The notes beneath the pieces are model-generated. The model searched no databases, was not told the origin of the DNA, and saw only the letters and a program-made list of their open reading frames with translations. Below are positions 1-12,589 of a DNA stretch of 64,000 bases, piece by piece. Source of the stretch: Antedon mediterranea (lineage: Eukaryota; Echinodermata; Crinoidea; Comatulida; Antedonidae); NCBI RefSeq assembly GCF_964355755.1, contig NC_092673.1:32621648-32685647 (forward strand), written 5' to 3'. Numbering within the stretch: the first letter of the stretch is position 1; every line of letters starts with the position of its first letter. The position numbers and the translations under genes were made by a program.

Positions 1-10
1 CTTACGTTAA

Positions 11-1623
11 AGGGGGGTTCCGGGTTTAAAATGAATAGTAAAAAATGTAAAATATATTTGTTTGTCTCTTGAACGGTAAAAGTTTCAATTTATATAAGCG
101 CCCAGTGAAGCAGAACGAAGGCTGTGAACTCAGGCCAGATTACAAGTGCAGCTACGGCAAAATCACACTGTGGTTACAAAATAGGAAATTCGTGAAATGG
201 TCCATCTTCCGACGACTCGTTATCATAAACCATATCAATTACTTTTGTAAAATTATACTTATCTGATGTAATTTTAGTCGGTCTTCCCATTTATAAAGTC
301 AATTTTTTATGAAAATTTATCAAAACAGTGAAAAATTTGATATGTTTGCACTTTACGTTTGCCGATTTTCGCACCGACTTAGGGAAAAATCAAAATCAAT
401 GAAGCGTAACGTATACTGTACATTCCTGCTGAGGATCGAGCGAGACGACGATACACGTGCTCTGTCTCTGCTGCCCATGCCTGGCATCGTCACGTGATAA
501 GCAGATACAACAATACCAAACTGGTCGGGTCGAGTATACCCCGTCTATAATCACAACATGAACGATGTACAGTATTTGATTGAAGGTCGACTTGACCTAC
601 CGGAATGGTATAGATAATATAGCTCGAATGAGAGAGTTGGAATATTTGTGTAGTGCAGCCTATAGTAAAAGGCCTGGTAGTATCAATTCGCATAGGGTCT
701 TCTACTACACTAGCTAGCTCAATTTTTAACTGGGCCGGATCGGCTAGGTCTCCTTCCTACTACCTGGTCTACTTGCTTGATGCATGAGTATCCGCTTTTT
801 TGGAGAGTAAACTAAGCCTATTTTATTTTAGGCCTACTTAGACGATCCATGGAGGTATATATACCTCCATGGACGATCGGGACACCATACGTGTGGACGG
901 CGATCGGACCTTGTTTTGCTTCAATATTTACAGCCGATTTTGTAGAACGTTTTAGGTTTAGATTGTTTAGGAGTTTGGTTGATAGGATGGGTTTTGTTAT
1001 TCATGGGCCAATCGTCTAGTAGTAGGCTAGCTAGGCCCATGGGCCCCATTGTTTTAACGTAGCCATCGTGGCATGGAATCCCTAGTCAGAATGGCTCTCG
1101 CCCATATTATTATTAGGCTAGGCCTAGAGTAGTATTGTACGTGAAGCCGATAATACGATCTGTACTATAGAGTTATAAAAATAGTATAATTTATGACTCC
1201 GTATCTGTACTAAATTTTGTATTTCATTAAATGTCAAATAAATATAATTATGCTACTACTGTTATTATTACACTTTAGGCCTAGCTTAGAAAATCTACAA
1301 AAAATGTATTTCACAATGATCGGGTGGTCGTCGTTTGACAGGGGAGAGAGATGTAAATTAGTTGACAAACACAACGTACATGACGTCGTGAGTTTGGAAT
1401 CCACTGGTGACGTGATTTTGTGAATATCTCATGAATATTAATGAGCTTCCCTAAGCTGCTGAAAAACAGACTTTCCATGAATTTACCCTAAAATGTATAT
1501 GAAATTTAATTTTTTTAATTTCTCGTTATTACTTCTTCATTCTGACATGTCTATATTGTTATAATATTTTTTATTTAATAAATAAACGATATTTAAAAGC
1601 AATTTTAAACCCAGAATCCCCCT
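11..1623 (+). mobile_element. TTAA-flanked non-autonomous DNA transposon, copy A
   Basis: The two ends are inverted repeats: the left end reads AGGGGGGTTCCGGGTTTAAA and the right end is its near reverse complement. Both are directly bordered by TTAA (7-10 and 1624-1627). The whole element is repeated in inverted orientation at 48386-50020. No ORF longer than ~70 codons and no recognisable transposase are visible, so it is non-autonomous. TTAA target duplication is typical of piggyBac-type elements; that assignment is inference because the TIR start (AGGG) is not a textbook piggyBac end. Confidence 0.8.
841..878. repeat. 24-bp perfect palindrome flanked by a 7-bp direct repeat
   Basis: A perfect palindrome, CATGGAGGTATA followed by its reverse complement (848-871), sits between two copies of GACGATC (841-847 and 872-878). 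The sister transposon copy at 48386-50020 lacks the palindrome at the equivalent point, although the flank there is also rearranged. A related palindrome with longer spacing lies at 17717-17754. Confidence 0.7.
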
Positions 1624-1627
1624 TTAA

Positions 1628-3630
1628 GTTGTTTACATTACGTCAACATATTTGTTTCGTCATCGGCCTAACCTTAGTCATCAATTTGTTGACAAATCTC
1701 TGCACTAATAATGTTCTACTATGCTGGACTCAAGATTCGGTGTTATTTAGTCATGTTGCTGTTGGTTTCGTAATCTTTTTATTTCTTTCGTCATGTTTCG
1801 TCATTGTGTTAAAGTTCGTCCTCACATTAATTCGTCGTTTTTGTTTGGTCATAAATAAAAAATGAAACGTTTTTCATCGTAAACCCTCTCTGGCTTAAAT
1901 CGTAGCTACTAAAGTGTCTCAAGTTGTGATTTCATAATTATTATCAAAATGAAATTAGATTTGATATGACAACAACCCGACAACAGTCACCTATTTTTTT
2001 TTTCAAATGAAGCTGAACTCGGGAATTCGAAGTCATGTTGTTTCGTAAATTATTTTAGTTCGTCATAATTTTTAATTTTATCGCAAATGTACTGGATTAA
2101 AAAAAAAATAGAATAAATGTCACGAGACCGTTGAAGAATTAGGATGAATGGTGGGCGCTATAGTTCCGTTTCGCACCTGTCGTTTATTTCGACTCAACAT
2201 TGGTTAAGTAACTTTATCGTGAGTACCACACCTTAGAATTAGGCCTCAAAAATACTTTTACGAAGGAGATCACACAAAAAGTAAAAAACAAATCCTTTAA
2301 ATTGATGAATTTACAGACGTGTTTCTCGCACATCGGTTCGTGAATTTCGCATACTCCATGTTCAATGTTGTTGTTTCTATGGAGCGCCAAAAGAGCAATC
2401 ATAATAGAGGGCTAAAAACTCAGTAAATTTCGTATATTTAATGCATTTATTGGTAAAAATTACGTTCAATTTTATCATATTTTGTCAATGTTAATGCAAC
2501 AAAAATATTAATGTTGATACTGTACATGGTTTTTGCAGGATTTTTTAGGAATGAAAATCGACAAATTCATCATCATATTACATGTAGGGCCTACTGTAGG
2601 GGTATATCTGATCTAAATAATATTCCTCTTAGTCTTAGTATTACTCTTAGGCCTAGGGTTGGTTGCAAAACAAATTATTAGCAGTAAAATTTTACAGCAT
2701 TTTTATTGACAAAATATATTAAAATTAAACGTTTATTTCAATAATAAATCGTTAAAATTTCCGGAAGAAATTAAGTACTACATGTCGGTATAGTTCAATC
2801 AAGACATACTTATAATATCACTTCATTACATTCTTGTCTTTTTATTGTTGTCATTGATTAACTTCCAAAACCAAACAACTCTATTGTCTTACTTCCTTAC
2901 CATCGTTAACCATTGTCTTTTTCAAATTAAATAACATCTCCATTGTTGTTTTACTTCCTTACCATTGTTTACCATTGTATTAATTATAATAGGATTAACT
3001 AATGTCATCCCCTCAAGCGCCCTCTACGGGGGCTGTACCTGCATGTATTACTACTACAGTAATAATTGTTTGTTCTCTAAATGTCAATATTACTTGAAAG
3101 TGAAAGTTAAAAACCACCATAAGCCAATATACAGCGTAATTTTAAATGATCTTTTTAAATAAAATTAAGCAATTTAGCAATGCATTCATATCAATGATTT
3201 AGATCAGACTGTGTGTAAAGCACATCAGCAATAGAAAAGTCATTGTTTTGCAGCCTGTCACTGTCATGAACACAATGGTTGTCTTCCATTCTCAGTTGTC
3301 TCGAACTTCGTAGAGTTAATGCTTCAATTCAACGCTGTAATTAACAGAGCCTGTTGAAAATAAAGTTTAAAATGTTAAATAATAATTATACTCATTTTCA
3401 TTGTCATGCATACAACATTAATTTATAATGTTATGTGCTGATCATATTCCCGTTCATTTCTATGCCATTTTTGTTTGTTTTGTGACATTTTATTAAGGTT
3501 ATTAAAGTTTTTAAGCAATAGAGTAGTCACTGTTTACGTTGCTATTACTATCGTTCCATGTCACGCCGCATATCAATTACCGTTATATATAGAGGGTGTC
3601 AGAACATCAATATTATCTGTTTTTGACATA
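1628..3630. other. Intergenic, no gene seen
   Basis: AT-rich DNA with only short open frames (under 80 codons) that lack family resemblance. No RNA gene or transposon end was recognised here. Confidence 0.5.
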
Positions 3631-3690
3631 TTCAATTCAATTCAATTCAATTTCTTTATTTCTGCAAATGCCATCAATGGCTAATATCCG
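3631..3690 (-). mobile_element. Retroposon 3' tail with (TTGAA)n
   Basis: On the minus strand a short unique stretch ending in AATAAAG is followed by four to five TTGAA repeats. This layout (3' UTR end plus pentameric tail) is typical of LINE or SINE 3' ends. A similar arrangement with an (AAATG)n tail lies at 42720-42875. Only the tail is present, so the family cannot be named. Confidence 0.4.
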
Positions 3691-4078
3691 CTTAAACATA
3701 CTACATCATACAAACATAATTATACATATTTACATTTAAAATTTAAACACATAGTCATTACTACTGTAGTGGTTGTTTTTTTTTTAATTAGGCCTATTGT
3801 AATTATTGTTATTGTGATTATTGTTATTGTTATTATAATAATTAATAAAAGAGTAATAAATTATAGGTTACATCTTAAGGGCAGTTTTAATTTCAAGCAC
3901 AGAAGAGGAAGACACGTTAAGATAAAAATATTGAGCGAGTGAGAGGGAATGAGGTAGAGTAGAGTGAAGAAAACGAGTAGTATGTCCTTTAAAGGGAAGA
4001 TGAGAAGAGAAGAGTGTCCGGATAAGCTCCTGATTGGTATTGATATTAAAATAATTAAAATAAATCATTACCTTAGTA

Positions 4079-7000
4079 TTATAGGTTGTACAAATCAATC
4101 ATATCCTTCTTTGCTGCTTCCCGTGTGATTTCTCTCCATCCAGCTGGTATGTCAGCTTCCCTGCATCCATAAAATTCGGCTAACTCTTTGTTATACTTTG
4201 TCATAAACCATTTCCAGTACAATTGTGTTTTTGGATCCAGACTTGGGTTGATTTCCCATGAATTGTAACGTTCATTGACCTCACGATAGTTTTTAAATTT
4301 GTGCCATTTTTTATCAATATTTTGTTTTTTAAACATTAGTTTAGAGTCAGATTTAACTACCGTTGTACATAGGTCTGTGACTAGTTTATCTTTACGTTCT
4401 CGTTTACCAAAATCTGAGCTCCATTTCTGACCACCCACTCCCTGAGGCCGATGACACTCGGTTCGATGTATTTTACATCCTGCAATGTTATCACATGGGG
4501 CTTCACAAAACGGACATGCCTCTTCACAGCCAATAAGATCGTCCTCAAAAAAAATAACAACTTCTCCAATCTCACTCTTTAATTCGTTATCTAAATCAGA
4601 ATGGCATTTGGCTACTAATTCTTTTTCTTCTGCTTTTAGTTCGGACGAAATTTGACGAAGAAAATCTTCACTTTTAATTTCATTATTTCCATCAAGAAGA
4701 TCAGTTGCGAGTTCCGTCATTGCCGTTGTTTTAGACGTGGAATTTATTTCTTGCATCAAACCGTTTATTTTGCAAGTAGGTCCAGTTTTATCACAAGATT
4801 TGGTGATTGCTTCAATTTCTTCTTTGATTACACTATTTACGCGTTGATAGTAGATGCTTTGTAAGATCGTTAGGCCGTTTATTGTTAATTTCAATCCTCT
4901 TAAAATGTATTCTAGCAACCAACACCGCATAATATGTGAGGGAGATACCAAATAACCTAATAATGAATCACATGAGTCCTTTTCAGCAAGATCAATGAGC
5001 ATTTTCGCATGAAAGGTTTTCTTATTGATAAACGTACATTTATGATCAACTGAGGTTCTGAAATGATTTATAACATCTCTAACAAAATGTTGTTTAACTG
5101 CTTCGCCAATAGCATTTTTTAATTTTCTGGAAAGTTTGTTAGCTGCTGTCAATGATTGTTCCACCAGAACGCATTCGTTCTTGAACATTTCCCATATTTT
5201 TTTCTTTTGAGACATCATGTATACTCTTGGATCATGTTGTTCCTTATAAGCGGCCTTGAGTGATTGCAATTCTGGTATTAATTTCCAGACAATACACACG
5301 GTATGTTTAGCTATTGCTTTTAGTGTAAATTTACCGGTAGTAAATGTAGTAGTGATTGGCGGCTTTTCCAGTGTTTCATATACTTCACTGACGGTTTTAT
5401 GTAAGAAAGGTTCATTGCAATTATTTCCCCGACGTTTGCATTCATAAATGGCAATAGTTGCCTTTCTTTGAGCATCCTCAATTTTAATTTGGGCGAACCT
5501 CTTTAGGTATGACTCTGATTTAAGGATTTTAAGTTTTATTTCTTTTTTAATATCACCGGGTTCATACTTAACTGTGTGTATACTTACTCCATTATCCTTC
5601 AGTATATCTTGAACAACATGTTTAACTTGTTCACATCTCGCACAAAGTACACGGTGAAGTGTTTGCTCAATATCTATCTCGTTAGAAAGTTCTGGTGTGT
5701 CTTTGATCCATTTATCCCATTCTGTGTTAAACCGTTTTTCTAATTCTGGATCTTTTATACCGGTCGTTCTGAGTTGGTCTGCGAGGGTACGTGATTTTTT
5801 ATTAATTTCCAGCTGGTACTTCTCCATGTCTTTGTGGACTTTAGACCTCCATGAGACGGCTTGTTTGACAAGTTTATACTCGTCTTCAAGTATACTTTGC
5901 ATTTCGGTATGTAACCAACTCATTCTTTGTTGTATGTGCTGTTTCCAATGTATCACCCTTGGACTGCTCTTAATATACTCTTCCATTTTAGTGGAGAAGA
6001 TTTCATAGTTTTCCATTAATTTACCTTTCTGTTCTTCGAATTGTTTCTTTCCCTCTGTTTGAAATGTTTCTGTTGGAATGTTTCTGCATATCCTGATAAG
6101 ATCATTGCAATTAGTCCTGCATGCTTGTCTAAAATCCCGTGAAACCTCAATATACTCGTTTTCTAAGGCAGTATAAGCTTGTATTTCCAAAGTATTTTTG
6201 AAGGAAAAGATAAAGCCTTCACAGAGAACAGCCTTCCACAGAGCACTGATTTTGTGTCTAAATTCATCAAGAGTGTTTCCACGTTTGTCCATAATATGTT
6301 TACAAATAATTCTTCTAAGATCAAAAACACCGCGGGCGTACTCAGGATTTGGAGGTGCCATTGGTGGGGCTCCTTCCCATAGGTTTGACATTAAAACTAC
6401 ATGTTCCCTATGCTCAAAACTGATAACATCTGTAAATGAAATATCGGGTTTTCCTTGTAAATCTGCAGCTATTTTTGTAGTCTCTTCGAGTAGATTTCTC
6501 AACTTTATTTTTTGCGTCGTGGTTTTCAGTGAAGCCTCTCTATCAGTTATATTCTGATGAACAAAAATACAGCTAGGTTTTAGATTTGCTATTTCTATCG
6601 TCATCAGAGCATACACGACGATCTGTAGAATATCTTGAATATCAGAATGGTTTTCACCCATGATGTTTATAACTGTGGCATCTGCCAAACCAATTATAAA
6701 CGTCGCCATTTCATTATCACGATTATTTAACGTAACATTCGATAACTCGGGAGCGCGTAAGCCCTCTGTGTCAACCACCAAGATGTAGTCACTTTTAGAT
6801 TTCTTTTTCAGTTCTTCATCAAGAGGGACTAACTGTGCAAACGCACCCTTGGTACACCTGCCAGCACCGACTGCAAACTTTAAACCAAATAAGAAGTTAA
6901 GCATGGTTGATTTCCCACTTGCTTGCACACCAAGTACTGACAAAACAAACATCTTCTTATCTCCAATCTTTGCTTTAAGACAGGTAAAAACAGCATTCAG

Positions 7001-8817
7001 CCAAGCTATAGGAACATACGTTGCGTCACCATCCATAATTTCAAGTGGCTGTCCATCGATTAACATTTCTGCAGCTATTTCCGGTAATTTCTCGATATCT
7101 CCTTTGTTCTCGATTTTCTCAATTGTTGACACTTCTGATGCCATCTCATATATTTGAGCACATTCTCTGATGACATGTTCTAAGCCAATACTTTCGTTAA
7201 AAAGTTTACTTTGAAAGTTTTTAACAAAGGATCTGTCATGTCCACGTTCGTTTTGATAAGCATTGTTGTATTCTTCTCGTATGTTTTGTAACCAGTCACC
7301 AGAGTACCTTTCTAACAGAGCACTTGTCCAGTTATAAAAGTATAACCTTTCGATAGAATCTGAAAAAGCAGACGCTATAAATTGTTTAACCATAACCATT
7401 TTAGATTTATTTTTCCATTGCTCCAACTGTGTCACTCGTAAACTGTTTAAATCTGATGAAAGCGTTTCGAGATCTTCCTCCCCTTGTATATCTTCATTTT
7501 GTTTTACCTGTAATAGTTCTCTACTTTTGGTAGCAATGTTTAATGATAGAAACTGCAATGGAAAATGCATAAGTTTTTCTTTATTTTCATGCAAGTTTTT
7601 CAGTAATTTTTTTGACTTCAACTTACAATCAGCGATGTTACCATTAGTTTTGTAATCGATTCGAATATTGGTCGAAATTGCGATATCTTCCAAATCCTCC
7701 AGATTTTTAGAACGGGTTGTTGGATTAGACAAACACTGTTTCAGTGCGTCTTCAAGCGATATGGATACATCTTTGGTTTCATCCCTGACAATTAGATGAA
7801 CCATTTTATTTGCACCGATAAAAGCTGAATTTATAGATGTAAGGAATGGTTTCCATTCATGATTTGGTTTTTTATCAAACACAAGAACAAGATGGCTTGG
7901 TTGGTCATTCCAAGATGTAATCAACTTCATCTCTTCCACGTCCGACATGTCACTTTGGCAGAAAAGAATACTTATTGATGATGTCTTCATTATGAACTCC
8001 TTTTGTACTGGGTGATTGTAAACATTACCACGTAGGTTCATCATCCCAAAAGCAGTTGAAAAGCTATCTCCATCATTTCCCATTGGAAGATACCACATTA
8101 TCTCTAGTACTCCATTGGCCATTACTTTTTTAACATTTCCACCCTTACTTTTATAATTTACAAAATGATTATGTTTCGAGTTAATGGCTTGATTGAGCAG
8201 CTCTGATTTTGATAGCGTAGGTCTTCCTACACGCAGAGCAGATACTATTGGTAATGGATACATTGCCAGTGATCGTTCACGAGATGGCTCTGAACAGGTC
8301 TTGCATAGCTTTCGTAGTGTACTCATTGCCCAAGAAAGCATTTCAATGTTGGGTGTTCTTGACGGGGCGTCTATACCTGGTAATATCAACGGAATGCCTA
8401 ACTGACACTGTGCCAACTTTTCTACCAATATTTGTCTGAGGAAGTCATCACTACATAAAAATAGTGACGTCAGTACGTCTAAGGGATGTACCTGTATTTC
8501 ATCATCTGTATCATCACCATTTGGCTCCAGGGAATCATCATCCAGAAAAAGAGACAGTGAGGTAGTACTCTTTACTGTGTGCGTTGGTCGATTAAGTTTG
8601 AACGACAATCCTTCGTAGTTGCATGCGATAATATTTTGTAGCATAAACCAAGGAAGTTGTCGCGGATGTTCGATATCTGAATGTTTAATAACATTTTCTG
8701 TAAGTTTCAGTGCTCTCTGTCTTGTAATTTTTTTTGGAAACAAGTCATGTAGTTCCAGTAATTTTAATAAACTACACTTTTCATAGTCAGGAAGAAGCGC
8801 CATTGTTTGATCATTAC
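4079..8817 (-). CDS. Very large GTPase (VLIG/GVIN1/URGCP-like), giant 3' exon, gene 1
   Basis: Large GTPase of the interferon-induced very large GTPase family, expected to act in the cytosol or nucleus; vertebrate members respond to interferon or affect proliferation, but the role here is unknown. The frame is open from 8899; numbering residues from there, the N-terminal family segment covers about 27-110, the region with the family-like LPIVSALRVGRP about 215-300, the P-loop GVQASGKS is 657-664, DTEGL 710-714 and HQNITD 781-786. A long helical, probably coiled-coil region follows. A Cys/His cluster (C1458, C1462, C1465, C1469, C1475, H1478, C1482, H1483) precedes the conserved tail with YWKWFMTKYN and ADIPAGW. 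The true exon start is best placed at 8817, after an ATTTCAG acceptor in phase 1; the 27 residues upstream are probably intron. Upstream exons were not found. No frameshift or internal stop. Single-exon coding of the main body matches vertebrate VLIGs. Confidence 0.9.
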
Positions 8818-8994
8818 CTGAAATGATAATTTGTAATAATGCCCTGAAGTATTTTAGTTTATTTAGTTTGGTAGTACAGTAGTTATATTCTTTATTCATC
8901 GGGAAGAGTGAGAGAATAAGATATGAATAAATATTGTATTGTGCACATTTTTATTAGCTTTAATTGAATTTATATTTATATAGTGTTAAATTGT

Positions 8995-10372
8995 TTTTAG
9001 TCGCGTGGACGCGACTCTATAGTTCACAATGTCGGTCGGTCTGTTGGTCTGTCTGTCGGTCCGGTATCACTATGCGTTTTATCGCCTTTCTATATTTTTT
9101 GAACTGTTTTGATGTACAGACAATTAGTCGCGTGGGTGAACGCGACTCTATAGTTCACTATGTCGGTCGGTCTGTCTGTCGGTCCGGTATTGCTATGCGT
9201 TTTATCGCTTTTCTGTACTTTTTGAACTGTTTTGATGTAGAGACAATTAGTCGCGTGGGTGGACGCGACTCTATAGTTCACTATGTCTGTCGGTCTGTCG
9301 GTCTGTCTGTCGGTCCGGTATCACTATGCGTTTTATCGCTTTTCTATATTTTTTGAACTGTTTTGATGTACAGACAATTAGTCGCGTGGGTGAACGCGAC
9401 TCTATAGTTCACTATGTCGGTAGGTCTGTCGGTCTGTCTGTCGGTCCGGTATTACTATGCGTTTTATCGCTTTTCTGTACTTTTTGAACTGTTTTGATGT
9501 AGAGACAATTAGTCGCGTGGGTGGACGCGACTCTATAGTTCACTATGTCTGTCGGTCTGTCTGTCGGTCCGGTATCACTATGCGTTTTATCGCTTTTCTG
9601 TACTTTTTGAACTGTTTTGATGTACAGACAATTAGTCGCGTGGGTGGACGCGACTCAATAGTTCACTATGTCGGTCGGTCTGTCGGTCTGTCTGTCGGTC
9701 CGGTATCACTATGCGTTTTATCGCTTTTCTGTACTTTTTAAACTGTTTTAATGTACAGACAATTAGTCGCGTGGACGCGACTCTATAGTTCACTATGTCG
9801 GTCGGTCTGTCTGTCGGTCCGGTATTGCTATGCGTTTTATCGCTTTTCTGTACTTTTTTAACTGTTTTGATGTAGAGACAATTAGTCACGTGGGTGGACG
9901 CGACTCTATAGTTCACTATGTCTGTCGGTCTGTCGGTCTGTCTGTCGGTCCGGTATCACTATGCGTTTTATCGCTTTTCTGTACTTTTTGAACTGTTTTG
10001 ATGTACAGACAATTAGTCGCGTGGGTGGACGCGACTCAATAGTTCACTATGTCGGTCGGTCTGTCGGGCTGTCTGTCGGTCCGGTATCACTATGCGTTTT
10101 ATCGCTTTTCTGTACTTTTTAAATTGTTTTGATGTACAGACAATTAGTCGCGTGGACGCGACTCAATAGTTCACTATGTTGGTCGGTCTGTCGGTCTGTC
10201 GGTCCGGTATCACTATGCGTTTTATCGCTTTTCTGTACTTTTTTTAACTGTTTTGATGTACAGACAAGTTTTAACTATGTCGGTCGGTCTGTCGGTCGGT
10301 CGGTCGGTCTGTCGGGTATCACTTTGCGTTTTTCTGTACTTTTTGAACTGTTTTGATGTACAGAAAAGTTTT
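8995..10372. repeat. Minisatellite, about 11-12 units of ~120-133 bp
   Basis: Each unit contains TAGTCGCGTGGGTGGACGCG, then GACTCTATAGTTCACTATGT, a run of CGGT/CTGT repeats and a segment ending in GAACTGTTTTGATGTA. Units begin near 8998, 9126, 9248, 9381, 9512, 9633, 9763, 9888, 10014 and 10146, with two shorter diverged units to 10372. Length differences come mainly from the number of GTCGGTCT repeats. The open frames here on both strands are by-products of the periodicity. It lies just upstream of gene 1's giant exon, so probably in an intron. Confidence 0.9.
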
Positions 10373-11346
10373 AAAGGCCAGGTGCGGGCAAAACATTTCT
10401 ATTGATCATACATTCCAATAATTATCGATCTATAGTTTCCCCTATGTTTCATAATTTTTTTGGGATTTTATTTGTGTTACATGAGCTTATTGAAAATAAG
10501 CACTTTCTTATCAGTGGGGGGATAGTTCAAATTACACAGTAAAATCTCTATTCTTTTGAACACACATTTTGTAAATAGAGAGGCATTTTAAAAACCTATG
10601 AAAAATAAACGGTGTGGTAAAAAATGTTATCAGATGACTAAATATAGGTAATATAACTTGAATTTTACATTTCTGGTATTTTTATTCAACTTCAGATTTT
10701 TATTTTCATGCTATAGCTAAAATTATCCACCGTATATCCACCATCTTTTTTCACTTTGTAGGGAGTCACCAGACATGTTATTACATTAGGTTATACTACC
10801 TAACTACTGAAAAAAAGTCTTTCTGGTTTTTATGGCAGAATTTTGCCAAATTTTGTATTTGACCGTATTAAGAGAAATTCATGTTTTTTCGTCTTGATTT
10901 CTGTTACAAATATTTGATTTATGTACAATTAACCAGATATTATATTTAAAATTCATGCCTGTACCTGAGCTTTAAAGTACTTTTTGAAAGTTCATTTTTT
11001 TCTGAGAGCACGCGACTTATGGCTGTTGGCCTTGTTTTTTAAAAGGTAGAAATGCAAGTTTAATTCACTATAGTCCTATTCATATTCGTCAGTATGTATG
11101 CTACCTTATAGGTCTAGGTTAGTTTTGGCGCTGAGATTATCTCAGATAACATAAGGAAAGGATTATATTCGCAAATGGAATACCATTTGGATTTAATTTA
11201 TTTATTATTTATTTATTTATTAATTTGGAAATAATTATCAGAACTACTGTGCAATATGACTTATAATTATTATTATAATTTATTACTTTTATTTAAGATA
11301 AATTATAAGGTTTATAAAGGAAAAGTAGTGTTTTATATTTGATAAT
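10373..11346. other. AT-rich non-coding DNA, no gene seen
   Basis: No ORF with family resemblance. A short CACGCGACTTATGGCTGTTGGC string near 11009 recalls part of the adjacent minisatellite. TTTATTTA-rich runs occur around 11200-11300. Confidence 0.4.
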
Positions 11347-11349
11347 CAT

Positions 11350-12112
11350 ATGACACCAAATATACACCTTTTATCGTTAAATGTTAGAGGAACTGGGGAA
11401 AAACAAAAACAAATTATTATATCTAAATGGGTCAATGACAACAAAGCTGATGTCATCTTCATTCAAGAATCACATTTGACAAATGATAAAACCCAGTCGC
11501 TCGATGATATATGACAAGGTGATTCCTACCAATGCTTCGGATCATCACACTGTAGAGGAATATCCACATTTATTGAGATGGTAAATTCAACACAGGGTAA
11601 CAAAACAATACAAAGATATTAATGGTAGATTTTTACTTCTAAGAATTGAAATAGATGAAAGCTGTTTCATTCTTGTTAATTCATATGCCCAAATTATGCA
11701 AAAGATAGATGTTCTTATTTTAGGACTTTACATAAAACAATTATTGACTTCAAAGAAAGCAATAATGATAAAATAATTATAGGTGGTGATATTAATTGTG
11801 CTCTAGACAGAAAATTTGACCAAAAGGTAGTGTCTATAAAGTAGATAATTCTGTTTTTACAATAAAAAAAACCCTAATCTTAATAATATTTGAAGAAAAC
11901 ATAACCCGGTTACATGTCAATTCACATGGCGAAGGAAATCAACCCAAACTTTCAGAAAGATGGACTATTTTTTATATATCTAACGACTTATGTGAATATG
12001 TTAACACATTTTATATCAGGCCGTCAATCATGTCTGATCACCAAGCCATATCCTTAAAAATAAGTTTGACTAATGACGAAAGAGGCCCGGGATTATGGAA
12101 AATGATTAGTAG
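11350..12112 (+). pseudogene. L1-like retrotransposon endonuclease relic
   Basis: Translation from 11350 gives LLSLNVRGTGEKQKQIIISK, then DVIFIQESHLTND, matching the start of AP-like endonucleases of L1-clade LINEs. After an in-frame stop and frame changes, IIIGGDINCALDRK (about 11779-11820) and SDHQAISLKIS followed by RGPGLWKM (about 12028-12105) match later endonuclease motifs and the segment after them. The reading frame is broken several times, so it is dead. It is cut off near 12112 by a tRNA-derived sequence; reverse-transcriptase pieces of the same type resume near 12590. Confidence 0.75.
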
Positions 12113-12480
12113 AGTTGTGGCTTGGTGGTTATGATGCTTGGCTACCGCTCAAAGGGTCCTGTGTTCAAGTCCTGTCACATGTCAGGATTAAAATTAAGGA
12201 CAAAATTACAACTCCACTCCCAAAACCTGTTAATTAGACTTTGTTTATATAGAGCATCTGTATATTTATAGGCCTGTGTGTATGTTGGTTTTGTGAACCC
12301 ATTGAGGGTCCCTAATGATCAGCAATTGCTTGACGGATCACCCTTATTAAATATGGTAAAAAAAAACAATTCTCATTTAGATAATGCAGATTATATAAAC
12401 ATTAACATTAACATTTCAATTTATATAGCGCCTTTACAAGGATCAAAGCGCTTTACAATGACCGATCATCTGGTGAACAT
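12112..12480 (+). mobile_element. tRNA-derived SINE-like insertion
   Basis: The head has an A-box-like TGGCTTGGTGGTTATGATGC and a B-box-like TGTTCAAGTCC with tRNA-like spacing (about 12119-12175). Further on, TTTATATAGCGCCTTTACAA and CAAAGCGCTTTACA (12420-12460) resemble a conserved SINE/LINE 3' segment. It interrupts the L1-like relic. The exact 3' end is uncertain, and the piece from 12200 to 12410 is unrecognised. Confidence 0.5.
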
Positions 12481-12552
12481 AATTATTTCGGGAAAAGATG
12501 GGTTTTCAAGAGTTTTTTGAAAATTATGAGAGAAATGCGATATGTGAGGGTC

Positions 12553-12554
<2 letters not shown>

Positions 12555-12584
<30 letters not shown>
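12555..12584. repeat. (CT)15 microsatellite
   Basis: Pure CT dinucleotide run inside the broken retrotransposon region. Confidence 0.95.
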
Positions 12585-12586
<2 letters not shown>

Positions 12587-12589
12587 AAA

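Noticed and set aside
8818-8899. Using the first ATG at 8899 as the true start of GTPase gene 1
   Set aside because: The extra 27 residues have no family match, and an acceptor at 8818-8819 in the same phase as gene 2's gives a better exon start.
8964-10356. ORFs of 63-130 codons rich in VGRSVCRSG
   Set aside because: They are translations of the ~125-bp minisatellite, open on both strands, with no start or context of a gene.
12112-12185. Possible tRNA gene
   Set aside because: It has polymerase III boxes but no matching acceptor arms; it sits inside a broken LINE as a SINE head.
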